Below, one piece after another: positions 15,836 to 23,623 of a DNA stretch of 64,000 bases. Each line of letters starts with the position of its first letter. The first letter of the stretch is position 1. The notes beneath the pieces are model-generated. The model had not been told where the DNA came from. It did not search any database and saw only the letters and a list, made by a program, of their open reading frames with translations. This stretch comes from Streptomyces sp. HUAS YS2 (GTDB lineage Bacteria; Actinomycetota; Actinomycetes; Streptomycetales; Streptomycetaceae). The stretch is from assembly GCF_033343995.1 (NCBI RefSeq), contig NZ_CP137573.1, positions 1,798,001-1,862,000 on the forward strand, given 5' to 3'. Both the position numbers and the translations under genes were made by a program.

Positions 15836-17449
15836 GTGAACCGACCGCCCCGCTTCCCCGCCGGCCTCGTGCTGTATCCGCATTCGTTCCGGAACTGGTC
15901 GGGCGAGACACGTGTCCCACATGTCTGGACCTGCGCGCCGGTGACGCCGCAGGACGTGGTCACGCTGGCGAACTGGGCGCACGCCGAGGGCTGGCGGCTG
16001 CGCCCCGCGGGCAAGGCGCACAACTGGTCGCCGCTGGTCGTCGACGAGGACACCGGGGGCGAGGTGCTGCTGGTCGACACCACGCAGTACCTGACGCGGG
16101 TGCGGGTGCATGCCTGCGAGCCGGACGGGTCCGGCAGCGTCACGGCCGAGACGGGGGTCACGGTCGAGGCGCTGCTGTCGGCCCTGGAGGCGGCCGGGCA
16201 GGGGCTGACGGCCGTTCCGGCGACCGGGGAGCCCACGCTGGGCGGCGTGCTGGCGGTCGGCGCCCACGGCGCCGGCGTTCCCGCGCCCGGCGAACAGCCG
16301 TCTCCCGGCTCGTCGTTCGGCTCGCTGAGCGACCGGGTGCTGTCGCTCACCGCGGTGGTGTGGAACGCCGACCGCGGAGGCTACGAGCTTCGGGTCTTCG
16401 ACCGTACGGACGCGGAGTCCGGCCCCTTGCTGACCTGCCTCGGCCGGATGTTCCTGACCGAGGTCACGCTGCGCACCGAGCCCGACCGGCGGCTGCGCTG
16501 CGTCAGTCACTGCGAGGCCCGGGCGAGCGACGTGTTCGCGGCGCCCGCGGAGCGGCGCCCCGGTTCCTTCGCCGAACTCCTCGAACGGACCGGCCGGGCA
16601 GAGCTGTTGTGGTGGCCGTTCACCGACACGACGTGGATCAAGTCGTGGTCGGTGACACCGGTCAAGCCGGAGCTCTCGCGCGAGGTGGACTCCCCGTACA
16701 ACTATCCCTTCACCGACCGGCTCCCGGAGGAGGCGTCCGAACTCGTCCGGAAGATCGTCAGGGGGCAGGGCGAACTGACCCCGGCCTTCTGCGCCGCCCA
16801 ATCGGAGTCGATCAGGGCCGGCCTCGCGGCCACGGCGGCGCACGACCTGTGGGGCTGGTCCAAGAACCTCCTGCTCTACCTGCGGCCCAGCGCGCTGCGC
16901 ATGACCACCAACGGCTATGCCGTGGTCACCGCGCGCGGCGAGGTCCAGCGGGTGGTCAGCGAGTTCCAGTCCTTCCTGGCCGACCTCGTCGAGAGGTACC
17001 GGGAGCGCGGGGAGTACCCGATGAACGGCCCGCTGGAGATCAGGGTCACCGGTACGGACACCGCGCCCGGGGCCGATCCGCTGCTGTCGCCCGTCCGACC
17101 GGATCCCGACCACCCCGAGTGGGACGTGGCGGTCTGGCTCGACGTGGTGACCCTCCCCGGCACACCCTCGTCGGGGCCGTTCTACCGGGAGATCGAGGAG
17201 TGGGTGTTCACGACGTTCACGGGTGACCGCGGTGTCGTGCGCCCGGAGTGGTCGAAGGGCTGGGCGTACACGGACGGCCGGGGTCCGTGGAGCAACGCCC
17301 GGGTGATCGCGGAGACCATCCCGGAGGCCTTCCCGGACTGGTCCGCCGTGTGCGCCGCCCTGACCTCCCTCGATCCGCACGCGGTCTTCGACAGCGCCTT
17401 CGTGTCCGGCCTGCTGCACGGACCCTCGCTCGTGGGGGCACGCCGCTGA
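15836..17449 (+). CDS. VAO-type FAD oxidase with cholesterol-oxidase substrate domain
   Basis: The GTG at 15836 follows AGGAG (15826-15830) and gives 537 residues. The N-terminal 200 residues form a PCMH/VAO FAD-binding domain (RPAGKAHNWSPLVVDEDTGG, then PATGEPTLGGVLAVGAHGAG), and the rest resembles the substrate-binding domain of covalent-FAD (type II) cholesterol oxidases. No signal peptide is visible, so it may act in the cytoplasm. Such enzymes oxidise secondary alcohols of bulky polycyclic molecules with oxygen. It follows the P450 and may be part of the same pathway as the terpene cyclase; the true substrate is unknown. Confidence 0.82.
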   Translation: MNRPPRFPAGLVLYPHSFRNWSGETRVPHVWTCAPVTPQDVVTLANWAHAEGWRLRPAGKAHNWSPLVVDEDTGGEVLLVDTTQYLTRVRVHACEPDGSGSVTAETGVTVEALLSALEAAGQGLTAVPATGEPTLGGVLAVGAHGAGVPAPGEQPSPGSSFGSLSDRVLSLTAVVWNADRGGYELRVFDRTDAESGPLLTCLGRMFLTEVTLRTEPDRRLRCVSHCEARASDVFAAPAERRPGSFAELLERTGRAELLWWPFTDTTWIKSWSVTPVKPELSREVDSPYNYPFTDRLPEEASELVRKIVRGQGELTPAFCAAQSESIRAGLAATAAHDLWGWSKNLLLYLRPSALRMTTNGYAVVTARGEVQRVVSEFQSFLADLVERYRERGEYPMNGPLEIRVTGTDTAPGADPLLSPVRPDPDHPEWDVAVWLDVVTLPGTPSSGPFYREIEEWVFTTFTGDRGVVRPEWSKGWAYTDGRGPWSNARVIAETIPEAFPDWSAVCAALTSLDPHAVFDSAFVSGLLHGPSLVGARR

Positions 17450-17467
17450 TCGCGGCCTCGGCGCGGC

Positions 17468-18424
17468 TCAGACCGCCTCGGCGGCGAGGGCCGCGGCCGT
17501 GGGCGGGTTGGCGCCGCGGACGGCGCAGGTCGCCGCCGCGACGCGGGTGCCGAAGGCGACCGCGTCGTGCAGCACCGTGCTCGTGAGGGCGGCCGGCCGG
17601 CCGCCGAGCACGCCGGCGAGGTGCAGCCGGTGCAGCAGGCCCGCGGTGAACGCGTCGCCCGCGCCGACCGTGTCGACCACGTCGACCGCCGGCGCGGGGA
17701 CGCGGGTGCGGACGCCGTCGTACGAGACGAGCGCACCGGCGCCGCCGAGGGTGACGACGACCAGTGGGACGCCTGCGCGGTGCCAGTCGTCGCAGGCCTG
17801 CTCCGGGCTCAGGCCGGGATGCAGATGCGCGAGGTCGTCCTCGCTGAGCCGCAGGATGTCGGCGAGGGCGCACCAGCGGGGCAGCCGCGCACGGTACTCG
17901 GCGGGTGCGACGAGCAGCGGGCGGACGTTCGGGTCGAGGGAGACCGTGGTGTCCGGGCGGAGCCGCTCCAGCAGGGCCTCGACCGCACCGGCGCCGGGCT
18001 CGCGTACGAGCGCGAGGGAGCCGGTGTGCAGGCAGGCGGCGCCGAGCCCGGCGACGGGCGCGAGTTCGGCGCCGGTCCACTGCCAGTCGGCGGTGGCCTC
18101 GGCGTGGAAGGAGTACTCGGCCCGGCCGTCGGCGCCGAGCCCGGCGACGGCCAGGGTGCTGGGCTCGGCGGCGTCCGGGGCGAGGTCGAGTCGGACCCCG
18201 GCCCCGGCGAGCCGCCGCCGGAACATCCGGCCGAACACGTCGCCGGAGAACCGGCCGAGGAAGTGGGTGGCGGTGCCGAGGCGGGCGAGCGCCACGGCGG
18301 TGTTCGCGGGCCCGCCACCGGGCAGGACGTCGAGCCGCAGTCCTGCGTCGTCCGTCCCGCCGGGGACGACGAAGGCGTCGGCGACGCACTCGCCGAGTAC
18401 GGCCACGGGGCGGGTCTCGCTCAT
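17468..18424 (-). CDS. PfkB-family carbohydrate kinase
   Basis: A 318-residue ribokinase-fold sugar kinase. The N-terminal glycine motif is LPGGGPANTAVALARLG and the C-terminal ATP/catalytic motif is DTVGAGDAFTAGLLHRL, with the catalytic aspartate in GAGD. The overall pattern fits fructokinase or a related sugar kinase rather than adenosine kinase. AAAGGAA lies upstream of the ATG at 18424. It stands alone, convergent with the flavin oxidase gene. The 222-bp region upstream (18425-18646) contains no other gene that I can support. Confidence 0.88.
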   Translation of the reverse strand: MSETRPVAVLGECVADAFVVPGGTDDAGLRLDVLPGGGPANTAVALARLGTATHFLGRFSGDVFGRMFRRRLAGAGVRLDLAPDAAEPSTLAVAGLGADGRAEYSFHAEATADWQWTGAELAPVAGLGAACLHTGSLALVREPGAGAVEALLERLRPDTTVSLDPNVRPLLVAPAEYRARLPRWCALADILRLSEDDLAHLHPGLSPEQACDDWHRAGVPLVVVTLGGAGALVSYDGVRTRVPAPAVDVVDTVGAGDAFTAGLLHRLHLAGVLGGRPAALTSTVLHDAVAFGTRVAAATCAVRGANPPTAAALAAEAV

Positions 18425-18646
18425 GCGGGTTCCTTTCGACGGCGCTCGCGGCGGAGTCCGTCACCCGTCGTCGATCGAGCCCTTCCCGGGCACCGTACAG
18501 CTCACCCGGTCCCGCTCCGCCGCGCCAGGAACGTGCTGATCAGCGAGCCGGGATCGGGCGAGCCGGCGCCGGCGTCCACGGACTGATCACCCGTCCACAT
18601 CGTGGACCCGCTCCTCGCTCCGGGCGCCGGCGGACGCCGTCCGCCG

Positions 18647-19069
18647 TCAGTTCTCGATGAACTGGTAGTCCTCGGCGATCCGGCCGTCCTCGGCGAGGAC
18701 CAGGAACTCCAGTCCGCCGCCTCCCGGCTCACCGGTCTCGGCGAGCACGGCCTCCCAGCGGAACTTGACCACGTTCCCGAGGCGCTCGGCGTCCTGGACC
18801 GCGCGGAAGGTCATGGTGCCCGGCGCGACGAAGTCCTCGTACGCGCGGCGCACCCGGGCTTCCAGCTCGACGTGGCCGCGGGCCTTCAGCTCGGGCTCGG
18901 CGAAGCCCAGCTCGCGGGCGGTCTTGCGCATCTCCTGCGGCGGCTGGAGGACGTGCTCCCCGTCCTCGTGCCACAGCTCCCGGACCGTCCGGCGGCGGAC
19001 CTCGGCGTCGGGCTCGTTCCAGAGCGCGCTGTAGCGGTCGGCGAGGTCCTGCGGGGTGGTGTACGACAT
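18647..19069 (-). CDS. SnoaL/NTF2-like protein
   Basis: From the ATG at 19069 (AGGGAG upstream) the protein has 140 residues. It opens with an alpha helix (TPQDLADRYSALWNEPDAEV) followed by a mixed helix and curved-sheet pattern ending in VVKFRWEAVLAETGEPGG and FLVLAEDGRIAEDYQFIE, the cone-shaped NTF2 fold. Members act as isomerases, cyclases or binding proteins with no common chemistry. It is divergent from an HTH regulator with a dyad between them, so its expression is probably controlled by that protein. Confidence 0.8.
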   Translation of the reverse strand: MSYTTPQDLADRYSALWNEPDAEVRRRTVRELWHEDGEHVLQPPQEMRKTARELGFAEPELKARGHVELEARVRRAYEDFVAPGTMTFRAVQDAERLGNVVKFRWEAVLAETGEPGGGGLEFLVLAEDGRIAEDYQFIEN

Positions 19070-19161
19070 GGCTGCTCCCTGGTTCTCCGGCGTCCGGTGC
19101 GATGCGGTGCGCCGGGGTGCGGTGTGTGCATCCAGATTCCGGACCCGCGCAGGTCGCGGCA

Positions 19162-19177
19162 ATTCCCCGAAGGGAAT
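19162..19177. promoter_or_regulatory. Dyad ATTCCC-N4-GGGAAT, likely operator
   Basis: ATTCCC (19162-19167) and GGGAAT (19172-19177) form a perfect palindrome with a 4-nt centre in the gap between the divergent SnoaL-like gene (19069) and HTH gene (19213). It is the natural binding site for the adjacent helix-turn-helix protein. Confidence 0.45.
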
Positions 19178-19212
19178 GACCCGGCCGTGCCGGCTGAGGT
19201 AGACACGGGAGC

Positions 19213-20049
19213 GTGACCACCGAGACACGACCGAACGGCCTGGGCCGATCCCTGCGCGACTGGCGGACCCGCCGCCGGGTGAGCCAGCTGGAGCTGGCCA
19301 CGCGGGCCGGAACCACCCAGCGGTACGTGAGCTTCATCGAGAGCGGCCGGTCCCTCCCGGGCCGGGCGATGGTCGTGCGGATCGCGGAGTCCCTGGAGGT
19401 GCCGCTGCGCGAGCGGAACGCCCTGCTGCTCGCGGCGGGCTACGCCCCGGCGTACCAGGAGTCCCGGCTGGACGATCCGCGGCTCGCGCCGGTGCGCGCC
19501 GCGCTGACCCAGGTGATGGAGGCGCACCACCCGTACCCCGCGGTGATCGTGGACCGGTACGCGGACCTGGTGGCCTGCAACGCGGCCTTCACGGCGCTGG
19601 TGGCGACGGCCGACCCGGCGCTCCTGACACCTCCCGTCGACGTGGCCCGGCTGCTGCTGCACCCGCGCGGCCTCGCGCCGCGGATCGTGAACCTGGAGGA
19701 GTGGGCCTGGCACATCCTGGACGCCATGAACACGGAGGCCGTCCGCAACCCGGACGACCGGCTCACCCAGCGGGCGGCCGAGCTGGCCCGGCTCGTACCC
19801 GAACGGCCCTCGAACCCGGGGCCCGACTACGTGGGCTTCGCCGTGCCGCTGCGGCTGCGCGTACCGGGGAGCACGGAGGAGCTGCGCCTGCTGACCACGC
19901 TCACCCGCTTCGGTACCGCGGCCGACGTCACGGTTGCGGAGCTGAAGCTGGAGGCCTTCCTGCCGGCGGACGCACGGACCGCGGAGCTGCTGGCCGAGGC
20001 GGCCCCGGCCCCGGCGCCGGCCGCGGCCCCGCGCCCGGACCCCCGGTAG
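19213..20049 (+). CDS. HTH (XRE) regulator with MmyB-like ligand domain
   Basis: A 278-residue protein from the GTG at 19213. Residues about 12-65 are an XRE helix-turn-helix (RRRVSQLELATRAGTTQRYV, then FIESGRSLPGRAMVVRIAES) and the remainder is an MmyB-like PAS-type domain (ILDAMNTEAVRNPDDRLTQR), a combination very common in Streptomyces regulators that sit divergent to an oxidoreductase or small fold protein. No good RBS is seen and TAGACA lies 7 nt upstream, so it may be leaderless. The C-terminus is an Ala/Pro-rich low-complexity tail. Confidence 0.88.
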   Translation: MTTETRPNGLGRSLRDWRTRRRVSQLELATRAGTTQRYVSFIESGRSLPGRAMVVRIAESLEVPLRERNALLLAAGYAPAYQESRLDDPRLAPVRAALTQVMEAHHPYPAVIVDRYADLVACNAAFTALVATADPALLTPPVDVARLLLHPRGLAPRIVNLEEWAWHILDAMNTEAVRNPDDRLTQRAAELARLVPERPSNPGPDYVGFAVPLRLRVPGSTEELRLLTTLTRFGTAADVTVAELKLEAFLPADARTAELLAEAAPAPAPAAAPRPDPR

Positions 20050-20081
20050 GAATCTCGCCGTCCACATGATGCGATGGGCCC

Positions 20082-20654
20082 ATGAGCACCATCACTCTCA
20101 CCACCTGGTCCCTCGAACAGACCGACCCGTCCGACCTGCGTCCCGCCACCGAGCCGGAGGGCGACGACGTACGGATCGTGCGGGCCGAAATGCCCTCGCC
20201 GGAGTTCAGCCGCTTCCTCTACACGGCGGTCGGCGGCGACATCCGCTGGAACGACCGGCTGCCGCTGACGTACAAGCAGTGGCAGGAGATCGTCGAGAAG
20301 CCGGGTGCCGAGCTCTGGGTGGCGTACGAGAAGGGGACGCCGGCCGGCTACGTGGAGCTGGACCCTCAGGACGACGGCGTGGTGGAGATCGTCTACTTCG
20401 GCCTGATCCCGGCCTTCCGGGGCCGCCGGATCGGCGGGCACCTGCTCTCCGAGGGCGTGCGGCGCGCCTGGGACCTGGCCGAGCGCTGGCCGGACCGGGA
20501 GCCGACGAAGCGGGTGTGGCTGCACACCTGCTCGCTGGACGGCCCGCACGCGATGGACAACTATCAGCGCCGCGGCTTCCGGCTCTTCGACACCAAGGTG
20601 GAGCAGGTCGAGGAGTCCGAGACCCCCGGCCCCTGGCCGGGCGCGCACGCCTGA
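20082..20654 (+). CDS. GNAT-family N-acetyltransferase
   Basis: A 190-residue protein with the GNAT acetyl-CoA loop at IPAFRGRRIGGHLLSEGVRR preceded by the beta-4 strand VVEIVYFGL, and a C-terminal tyrosine/arginine segment (DNYQRRGFRLFD) typical of the fold. The acceptor could be a small amine or protein and cannot be told. No ribosome binding site is visible before the ATG. It precedes the sulfur operon on the same strand but is separated from it by 146 bp before the leader peptide, so it is probably a separate unit. Confidence 0.85.
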   Translation: MSTITLTTWSLEQTDPSDLRPATEPEGDDVRIVRAEMPSPEFSRFLYTAVGGDIRWNDRLPLTYKQWQEIVEKPGAELWVAYEKGTPAGYVELDPQDDGVVEIVYFGLIPAFRGRRIGGHLLSEGVRRAWDLAERWPDREPTKRVWLHTCSLDGPHAMDNYQRRGFRLFDTKVEQVEESETPGPWPGAHA

Positions 20655-20729
20655 CCGACTCCCCCGTACGACCGGGCCCGCAGGAGGGCCTGCGCAGGCT
20701 CGACGTGACCCACGGCATACCGTCTCGCG

Positions 20730-20828
20730 ATGCGGGACGGTGGTGTCCACATGATGGATGAAGCTGGACTGGGTCCAAAGTCCCGTGACACGCTTCCGTC
20801 ATGTCTGGAACTGGAATTGCCTTGGTGA
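20730..20828 (+). CDS. Speculative leaderless 32-codon upstream ORF
   Basis: TACCGT (20718-20723), six bases, then ATG at 20730 repeats the leaderless promoter pattern seen elsewhere in the window. The ORF (MRDGGVHMMDEAGLGPK...) ends at 20828, overlapping the first nine codons of the sulfur leader peptide in another frame. If transcription begins here, translation of this ORF would run through the leader peptide start. No homology is known to me and it may be chance. Confidence 0.2.
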   Translation: MRDGGVHMMDEAGLGPKSRDTLPSCLELELPW

Positions 20829-20884
20829 GTCGGCGACACGTCGACTTGGGCCGCATGTCCAGCGCCATCTGTCCGGTGCGCTGA
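20801..20884 (+). CDS. 27-residue sulfur-operon leader peptide
   Basis: The ORF starts at the ATG at 20801 and stops at 20882-20884. Its C-terminal part, SRRHVDLGRMSSAICPVR, has the RRHVDL-x-R-x-SSA-x-C arrangement of the short 'putative leader peptides' that recur ahead of sulfur assimilation and transport genes in actinomycetes, with one cysteine codon near the end. It lies 126 bp before the sulfite reductase start, with an 11-bp hairpin between. Likely role: cysteine-sensitive attenuation, in which stalling or smooth reading at the Cys codon changes folding of the downstream RNA. Recognition is by motif; the mechanism is inferred. Confidence 0.75.
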   Translation: MSGTGIALVSRRHVDLGRMSSAICPVR

Positions 20885-20945
20885 GAGAACCAGCAACGCC
20901 GCGATTCCATTTTTGCCCGACCCTGCTGCGCACCGTCGCGCCATC

Positions 20946-20977
20946 CTCTGACACCTGCGTGAGTGTGCAGGTCAGAG
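20946..20977 (+). promoter_or_regulatory. Hairpin between leader peptide and sulfite reductase gene
   Basis: CTCTG (20946-20950) plus ACCTGC (20953-20958) pair with GCAGGT (20967-20972) plus CAGAG (20973-20977), an 11-bp stem with a 2-nt bulge and 8-nt loop. It ends 33 nt before the ATG at 21011. There is no T-run, so it could act on translation or with Rho rather than as an intrinsic terminator. Confidence 0.45.
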
Positions 20978-21010
20978 CCGCCCTCCTGCAGTCCCGAAGG
21001 ACAAGACGCC

Positions 21011-22708
21011 ATGGCCGCCACCCCGGAAAACCCCGCCCCCGCCACGCCGCGCCGCAAGGTGAGCCGTCACCGTGGCGAGGGTCAGTGGGCCGTGGGGCAC
21101 TTCACCCCGCTGAACGGCAATGAGCAGTTCAAGAAGGACGACGACGGTCTCAATGTGCGGACACGCATTGAGACGATCTACTCGAAGCGCGGTTTCGACT
21201 CGATCGACCCCAACGACCTGCGCGGCCGGATGCGTTGGTGGGGCCTGTACACGCAGCGCAAGGAAGGCCTGGACGGCACCAAGACCGGTGTCCTGGAGCC
21301 GGAGGAGCTGGACGCCGAGTACTTCATGCTCCGTGTCCGTATCGACGGCGGCCGGCTGACGACCGAGCAGCTTCGCGTCATCGGCGAGATCTCGCAGGAG
21401 TTCGCCCGCGGCACCGCCGACATCACGGACCGGCAGAACGTCCAGTACCACTGGATCCGGATCGAGGACGTACCCGAGATCTGGAACCGGCTGGAGGCCG
21501 TCGGCCTGTCCACCACCGAGGCCTGTGGCGACACCCCGCGCGTCATCCTCGGCTCGCCGGTCGCCGGCATCGCCGCGGACGAGATCATCGACGGCACCCC
21601 CGCCATCGAGGAGATCTACAAGCGGATCGTCGGCAACAAGGACTTCTCCAACCTGCCCCGCAAGTTCAAGTCCGCGGTCTCCGGCTCGCCGCTGCTCGAC
21701 GTGGCGCACGAGATCAACGACATCGCCTTCGTCGGCGTCGAGCACCCCGAGCACGGCCCCGGTTTCGACGTCTGGGTCGGCGGCGGTCTGTCCACCAACC
21801 CCAAGCTGGGCGTGCGCCTCGGCACCTGGGTCTCGCTCGACGAGGTCCCGGACGTGTACGAGGGCGTCATCTCGATCTTCCGTGACTACGGCTACCGCCG
21901 GCTGCGCACCCGCGCCCGCCTGAAGTTCCTGGTCGCCGACTGGGGCCCGGAGAAGTTCCGCCAGGTCCTGGAGGACGAGTACCTGAAGCGGAAGCTGACG
22001 GACGGCCCCGCCCCCGAGGAGCCCGCGGGCCGCTGGCGCGACCACGTCGGCGTCCACCCGCAGAAGGACGGCCGCTTCTACGTGGGCTTCGCGCCGCGCG
22101 TCGGCCGGGTCGACGGCGCCACCCTGACCAAGATCGCCGAGATCGCGGAGGCGCACGGCTCCGGCCGGGTGCGCACCACCGCCGAGCAGAAGATGCTCGT
22201 CCTCGACATCGAGGAGGCGCAGGTCGAGTCGATCGTCTCCGCCCTGGAGGCGCTGGACCTGCGCGTCACCCCCTCGCCGTTCCGCCGCGGCACGATGGCC
22301 TGCACCGGCATCGAGTTCTGCAAGCTGGCGATCGTCGAGACCAAGGGCCGCGGCTCCTCGCTCATCGACGAACTCGAGCGCCGAATCCCCGAGTTCGACG
22401 AGCCGATCACCATCAACATCAACGGCTGCCCGAACGCCTGCGCCCGTATCCAGGTCGCGGACATCGGTCTCAAGGGACAGCTGGTCCTGGACGACGAGGG
22501 CAACCGCGTCGAGGGCTACCAGGTGCACCTGGGCGGCGCGCTGGGCCTGGAGGCCGGCTTCGGCCGCAAGGTCCGCGGCCTGAAGGTCACTTCGGCCGAG
22601 CTGCCCGACTACGTCGAGCGGGTCCTCACGCGCTACCAGGAGCAGCGCGAGGACGGCGAGCGCTTCGCCTCCTGGGCGGCCCGCGCCTCGGAAGAAGCCC
22701 TGTCGTGA
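21011..22708 (+). CDS. sir: Ferredoxin-dependent sulfite reductase
   Basis: The ATG at 21011, with GAAGGA upstream, gives 565 residues, the normal length of siroheme-[4Fe-4S] assimilatory reductases of the NirA/Sir type. Two ferredoxin-like half domains are followed by siroheme domains; the four cluster cysteines are C431 and C437 (ACTGIEFC) and C473 and C477 (NGCPNAC). It reduces sulfite to sulfide with six electrons from ferredoxin. NirA-type nitrite reductase is the alternative by family, but position at the head of cysHCDN, a sulfonate transporter and a siroheme chelatase makes sulfite the substrate. The leader peptide and hairpin upstream suggest cysteine control. Confidence 0.95.
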   Translation: MAATPENPAPATPRRKVSRHRGEGQWAVGHFTPLNGNEQFKKDDDGLNVRTRIETIYSKRGFDSIDPNDLRGRMRWWGLYTQRKEGLDGTKTGVLEPEELDAEYFMLRVRIDGGRLTTEQLRVIGEISQEFARGTADITDRQNVQYHWIRIEDVPEIWNRLEAVGLSTTEACGDTPRVILGSPVAGIAADEIIDGTPAIEEIYKRIVGNKDFSNLPRKFKSAVSGSPLLDVAHEINDIAFVGVEHPEHGPGFDVWVGGGLSTNPKLGVRLGTWVSLDEVPDVYEGVISIFRDYGYRRLRTRARLKFLVADWGPEKFRQVLEDEYLKRKLTDGPAPEEPAGRWRDHVGVHPQKDGRFYVGFAPRVGRVDGATLTKIAEIAEAHGSGRVRTTAEQKMLVLDIEEAQVESIVSALEALDLRVTPSPFRRGTMACTGIEFCKLAIVETKGRGSSLIDELERRIPEFDEPITININGCPNACARIQVADIGLKGQLVLDDEGNRVEGYQVHLGGALGLEAGFGRKVRGLKVTSAELPDYVERVLTRYQEQREDGERFASWAARASEEALS

Positions 22709-22739
22709 GCGTCGGCGAGCGGCAGCAGAGGGAGGGGTC

Positions 22740-22919
22740 ATGAGCGAGCGAGCAGCGCCGTTCCACTGCCCCTACTGCGGCGACGAGGACCTGCGGCCGC
22801 ACGAGCAGGGTCACGGCGCGTGGGAATGCCGGGCGTGCAGTCGAGCCTTCCAGCTGAAGTTCCTGGGGCTCCTCGCCCCGGGCACTTCGAGCAACTCCGA
22901 CGGAGGGGAAGAGATATGA
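22740..22919 (+). CDS. Small zinc-ribbon protein of the sulfur operon
   Basis: A 59-residue protein from the ATG at 22740, preceded by GGGAGGGG. Two CxxC pairs (FHCPYCGDED and WECRACSRAF) form a zinc ribbon; the last 20 residues are polar. It lies between sulfite reductase and cysH, and its TGA overlaps the cysH ATG as ATGA, so it is co-translated. Small proteins of this kind occur at the same place in other Streptomyces sulfur operons. Its role is unknown; possibilities are a redox or metal-handling accessory to APS reductase or sulfite reductase. Confidence 0.85.
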   Translation: MSERAAPFHCPYCGDEDLRPHEQGHGAWECRACSRAFQLKFLGLLAPGTSSNSDGGEEI

Positions 22920-23623
22920 CGATCACTCAGGACGCGACCGCGGCCGACCTGAAGGCACTCGCCGAGCAGGCCGGCCGTGATCTGGAGGACGCCTCCGCGC
23001 TGGAGATCCTCCAGTGGGCGGCCGACACCTTCGGCCCGACGTTCTGCGTCACCTCCTCGATGGAGGACGCGGTGGTCGCCCACCTCGCCTCCCGGGCCCG
23101 GCCCGGCGTGGACGTGGTCTTCCTCGACACCGGCTACCACTTCCCGGAGACCATCGGCACCCGGGACGCGGTCGAGGCGGTGATGGACGTCAACGTCATC
23201 ACGCTGACCCCGCGCCGGACGGTCGCCGAGCAGGACGCCGAGTACGGCCCGAAGCTGCACGACCGCGACCCCGACCTGTGCTGCGCGCTGCGCAAGGTCC
23301 AGCCCCTCGAAGAGGGTCTGACCGCGTACCAGGCGTGGGCGACGGGCCTGCGCCGCGACGAGTCCCCGACCCGGGCGAACACCCCGGTCGTCGGCTGGGA
23401 CGAGAAGCGGCAGAAGGTCAAGATCTCCCCGATCGCCCGCTGGACGCAGGACGACGTGGACGCGTACGTCGCCGAGCACGGCGTGCTCACCAACCCGCTG
23501 CTGATGGACGGCTACGCCTCCGTCGGCTGCGCCCCCTGCACCCGCCGGGTCGCCGAGGGCGAGGACGCCCGCGCCGGACGCTGGGCGGGCCGGGCCAAGA
23601 CCGAGTGCGGACTGCACGGATGA
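22916..23623 (+). CDS. cysH: APS/PAPS reductase
   Basis: A 235-residue enzyme from the ATG at 22916. It has the PP-loop-like nucleotide site (CVTSSMEDAVVAHLAS) and VVFLDTGYHFPETIGTRDAV. The cysteine pairs LCCALRK and GCAPCTR that bind a [4Fe-4S] cluster mark it as the APS-reducing (plant/bacterial assimilatory) type, and the C-terminal KTECGLH cysteine is the catalytic one. It reduces activated sulfate to sulfite with thioredoxin. Because cysC is also present, both APS and PAPS could be formed, so PAPS cannot be excluded as a substrate. Confidence 0.94.
   Translation: MTITQDATAADLKALAEQAGRDLEDASALEILQWAADTFGPTFCVTSSMEDAVVAHLASRARPGVDVVFLDTGYHFPETIGTRDAVEAVMDVNVITLTPRRTVAEQDAEYGPKLHDRDPDLCCALRKVQPLEEGLTAYQAWATGLRRDESPTRANTPVVGWDEKRQKVKISPIARWTQDDVDAYVAEHGVLTNPLLMDGYASVGCAPCTRRVAEGEDARAGRWAGRAKTECGLHG

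Noticed and set aside
20655..21010. SAM or cobalamin riboswitch ahead of the sulfur operon
   Set aside because: No conserved core of these riboswitches is visible; the leader peptide explains the long 5' region better.
20758..21123. 121-codon open frame across the sulfur operon leader region
   Set aside because: Out of frame with both the leader peptide and sulfite reductase, with no domain and no RBS.
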